Assembly (NCBI RefSeq): GCF_011075055.1
Contig: NW_025401163.1
Span: forward strand, 62,001-126,000
Source of the DNA: Mangifera indica
Taxonomy: Eukaryota; Streptophyta; Magnoliopsida; Sapindales; Anacardiaceae
Direction of reading: 5' to 3'
Length of the DNA: 64,000 bases
A model generated the notes under the pieces. That model saw nothing but the letters and a program-made list of their open reading frames with translations. It had not been told where the DNA came from and did not search any database. This document shows, piece by piece, positions 62,150-64,000 of this stretch. Every line of letters begins with the position of its first letter. Positions within the stretch are counted from its first letter, which is position 1. Position numbers and translations under genes: made by a program.

Positions 62150-62875
62150 CCAACGAAATATAAAAACTGAAAAAATGAAAAAACAAAACTAAAATTTGAA
62201 ATATGCACATTGAAATTCCTTAGAATGTCAAAATTTGAAAATACAAGTCGACATATCCTAAGATGCCCAATATTGAAAAACGGAACTGAAATTTAAATTC
62301 TATATACTGAAATACCTAGAATGTCAAAAATCAAAAAATCGCATGAAAATCTAAAAAGTACGAGTTTATATATACCTTAAAATGACAAAAATAGAAAAAA
62401 TAGAACTGAAATTTGAATTCTATATGTTGAAATACTCTAAATTGTCAAGAATCAAAAATTTACTCGAAAATCTAAAAAGTATGAGTCAATATATCTAAAA
62501 ATGATAAAAATTAAAAAAAATGAAAAAAATTCGAATTTTATACGTTAAAATACCCTAGACTGTCAAAAATTGAAAAATCACTCAAAATTTGAAACGTACG
62601 AATCGATATATCCTAAAATGACAAAAATAAAAAATAAAACTGAAATTCGAATTTTATACTTTGAAATACCATAGAATATCAAGAAACGAAAACTAGCTCA
62701 AAAATCTAAAAAGTATGAGTTGATATATCTTAAAATGATAAAAATAAAAAAAATGTACTAAAATTTGAATTTTATACGTTGAAATATTTTAGAATGTCAA
62801 TAATTAAAAAATCGCTAGGAAATTTGAAAAGTACGGGTCGATATATCTTAAAATGACAAAAAATTAAAAAAGCAA
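62150..62875. repeat. Right subterminal tandem repeats, period about 115-120 bp
   Basis: Six or so imperfect units: 'actgaaatttgaattctata', 'gttgaaataccctagaatg', 'aaaatctaaaaagtacgag', 'gatatatcttaaaatgac'. No similarity to the left array seen by eye. Confidence 0.85.
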
Positions 62876-63540
62876 ATTTGTGTAAAATTTTCCACAGACC
62901 ATTGTGGATTGCCCCTAATATTTTAGAAAAGCTAAATTTACCCCTCATTCCACAAGCAATCGTTTCCATCTATGGGAGATTTAATTCGGTTCGTAGGATT
63001 CACTGTTCCCCTAAACTCGATCTTCGGCCAATCTAACCCATTTTTGGTCAAAAATCACATTTTAGCCTCCAATTTTAACACAAATTAAATCTACACATCC
63101 TATTACATAAAATCCCTCAAAAATTTCAAGCAAAACAACTAATAATCAAAATATTTTATGCATTGTTTCAAATCAAGACCCTAAAAATTTAAACCTCAAA
63201 ATCTCTCTCAAATCTCAATAATCCTAACAATAAATTGATTCAAACAAAAGTAGAGATAATATACTAACCTTCTTTGTCATTTTTAATCGTCAAAAAATAT
63301 GAAAAATTGACAAAAAAGACGAAAGATTCTACACCCATGGAAGACCCGTGAGAGACTCATGTTTTCTTTGAATTTCAATAGAAATCCGTGGGAAATATGG
63401 GGAGGGATATGTAAAATTTTTAGTTTATATATAGGGGCAATTTGGTTATTTCACAAAAGAGGGTATTTTCGCTTAATCCTTAAAGTTTTTGATAATTTCG
63501 CTTAACCCTCTTTAGTTTTAGATATTTAATTTAATTTCCC
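62876..63540. other. Right terminal region of the Mutator-like element, no gene
   Basis: Ends in repeated 'tttcgcttaaccctctttag' and 'gggtattttcgcttaatcc' words leading into the inverted repeat. A promoter for the minus-strand Ulp1 gene might lie here, but none is identifiable. Confidence 0.5.
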
Positions 63541-64000
63541 TAATAATAATCACCTGAATGTGTTAAGATTAAAAAATTGAAGGAGTGTTGTCAACTTCAA
63601 AACAATAATTTTTAAAAATAATTAATTAAATTAGTCCATGTAAATATAGGAAAATTGAAAATTTTGTCAATATTCTATATTTGAGACTGTGTATACATAT
63701 TTATTATATTTTTTACACGTTAAATATTTATAATATAAAAACAACACAATACCTAATTATCATTATCTCCAAACTAGGGTTGACGAGGCCTCCAAGCCAA
63801 GATTGACGAAAGCTCCAAGCCTTAATGATGTGAAAGTGTAAAAATAATTACATTTATAATAATTGAAATTGAAAGATAAAATAAAATTTATGAAATTAGA
63901 ATGATATTTTAATGGATAAATTCTTTAAGTTTTTGTGCTATAAAAAATTTCAATTATCATTTTCAGGTAGTGTTGAATACAAACTGAGTTGGCTCAAGTT
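63541..64000. repeat. Local repeat, copy B resumed after the Mutator-like element
   Basis: Aligns with 35290-35805 (copy D): 'gaaggagtgttgtcaacttc', 'taattaattaaattagtcc', 'ctagggttgacgaggcctcc', 'gtgttgaatacaaactgag'. It runs off the window. Confidence 0.85.

Larger units (their letters stand above)
53480..63540 (+). mobile_element. Mutator-like element with MURA and antisense DUF1985-Ulp1 genes, 10.06 kb, inactive
   Basis: Ends are inverted repeats: left 'gggaaattaaatcaaatgcct', right inverted 'gggaaattaaattaaatatct'. Flanking 9-mers ttataatag and taataataa agree at 7 positions; copy C keeps an empty site near 33180. Inside: left subterminal tandem repeats, a decayed MURA-type transposase (+), a decayed DUF1985-Ulp1 gene (-), and right subterminal repeats. 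Ulp1-bearing Mutator-like elements are known in plants (the KAONASHI group of Arabidopsis, for example). Both genes carry many stops, so the copy is inactive. Confidence 0.92.

Overview
The window is nuclear DNA of a flowering plant, almost certainly a eudicot. It is AT-rich, its genes are split by many short GT-AG introns, it encodes a plant-only receptor-kinase class, and it is dominated by plant transposable elements (Copia, TRIM, hAT, Mutator-like, MITEs). I cannot name the species. Only one gene is complete and undamaged: a malectin-LRR receptor-like kinase of the LRR-VIII type on the + strand (coding 38381-45774, 24 exons by my reading, 1008 residues). The 3' end of a near-identical paralogue enters at the left edge (1-917).

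The two kinase copies belong to a tandem segmental duplication with a period of about 44.9 kb. Positions 1-12195 (block A) match 44858-51985 (block B), 3' flank included. Each block gained its own insertions after duplicating, so each gives the empty site for the other. Block A holds a decayed Copia element (3823-11092), itself hit by a young TRIM element (7676-8262). Block B holds a probable solo LTR (47654-49820). A hAT element (12495-17047) lies just beyond the end of block A.

Between the kinase copies lie gene relics and more transposons: a first-exon fragment resembling VTE6 / DUF92 (18848-19240, minus), a tandem array of one palindromic MITE (20505-21160), a broken trichome-birefringence-like (TBL) gene with a MITE in its signal-peptide exon (21350-24165, minus), nested foldback elements (25372-26652), a 1.98-kb Mutator-like element with a perfect 9-bp target duplication (29389-31370), and four copies (A-D) of a local repeat.

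The right end is filled by a 10.06-kb Mutator-like element (53480-63540). It carries a decayed MURA-type transposase on the + strand and, convergent to it, a decayed DUF1985-Ulp1 (SUMO-protease-like) gene whose catalytic Cys position reads Tyr. Its middle contains repeated mini-exon cassettes. The genes here do not form a pathway; the window is a receptor-kinase duplication embedded in nested transposons. I found no RNA gene and no CRISPR array, and I did not find a clearly new functional system. The most unusual structures are the Ulp1-bearing element with its mini-exon cassettes, the tandem MITE array, and the paired empty sites that order the insertions.
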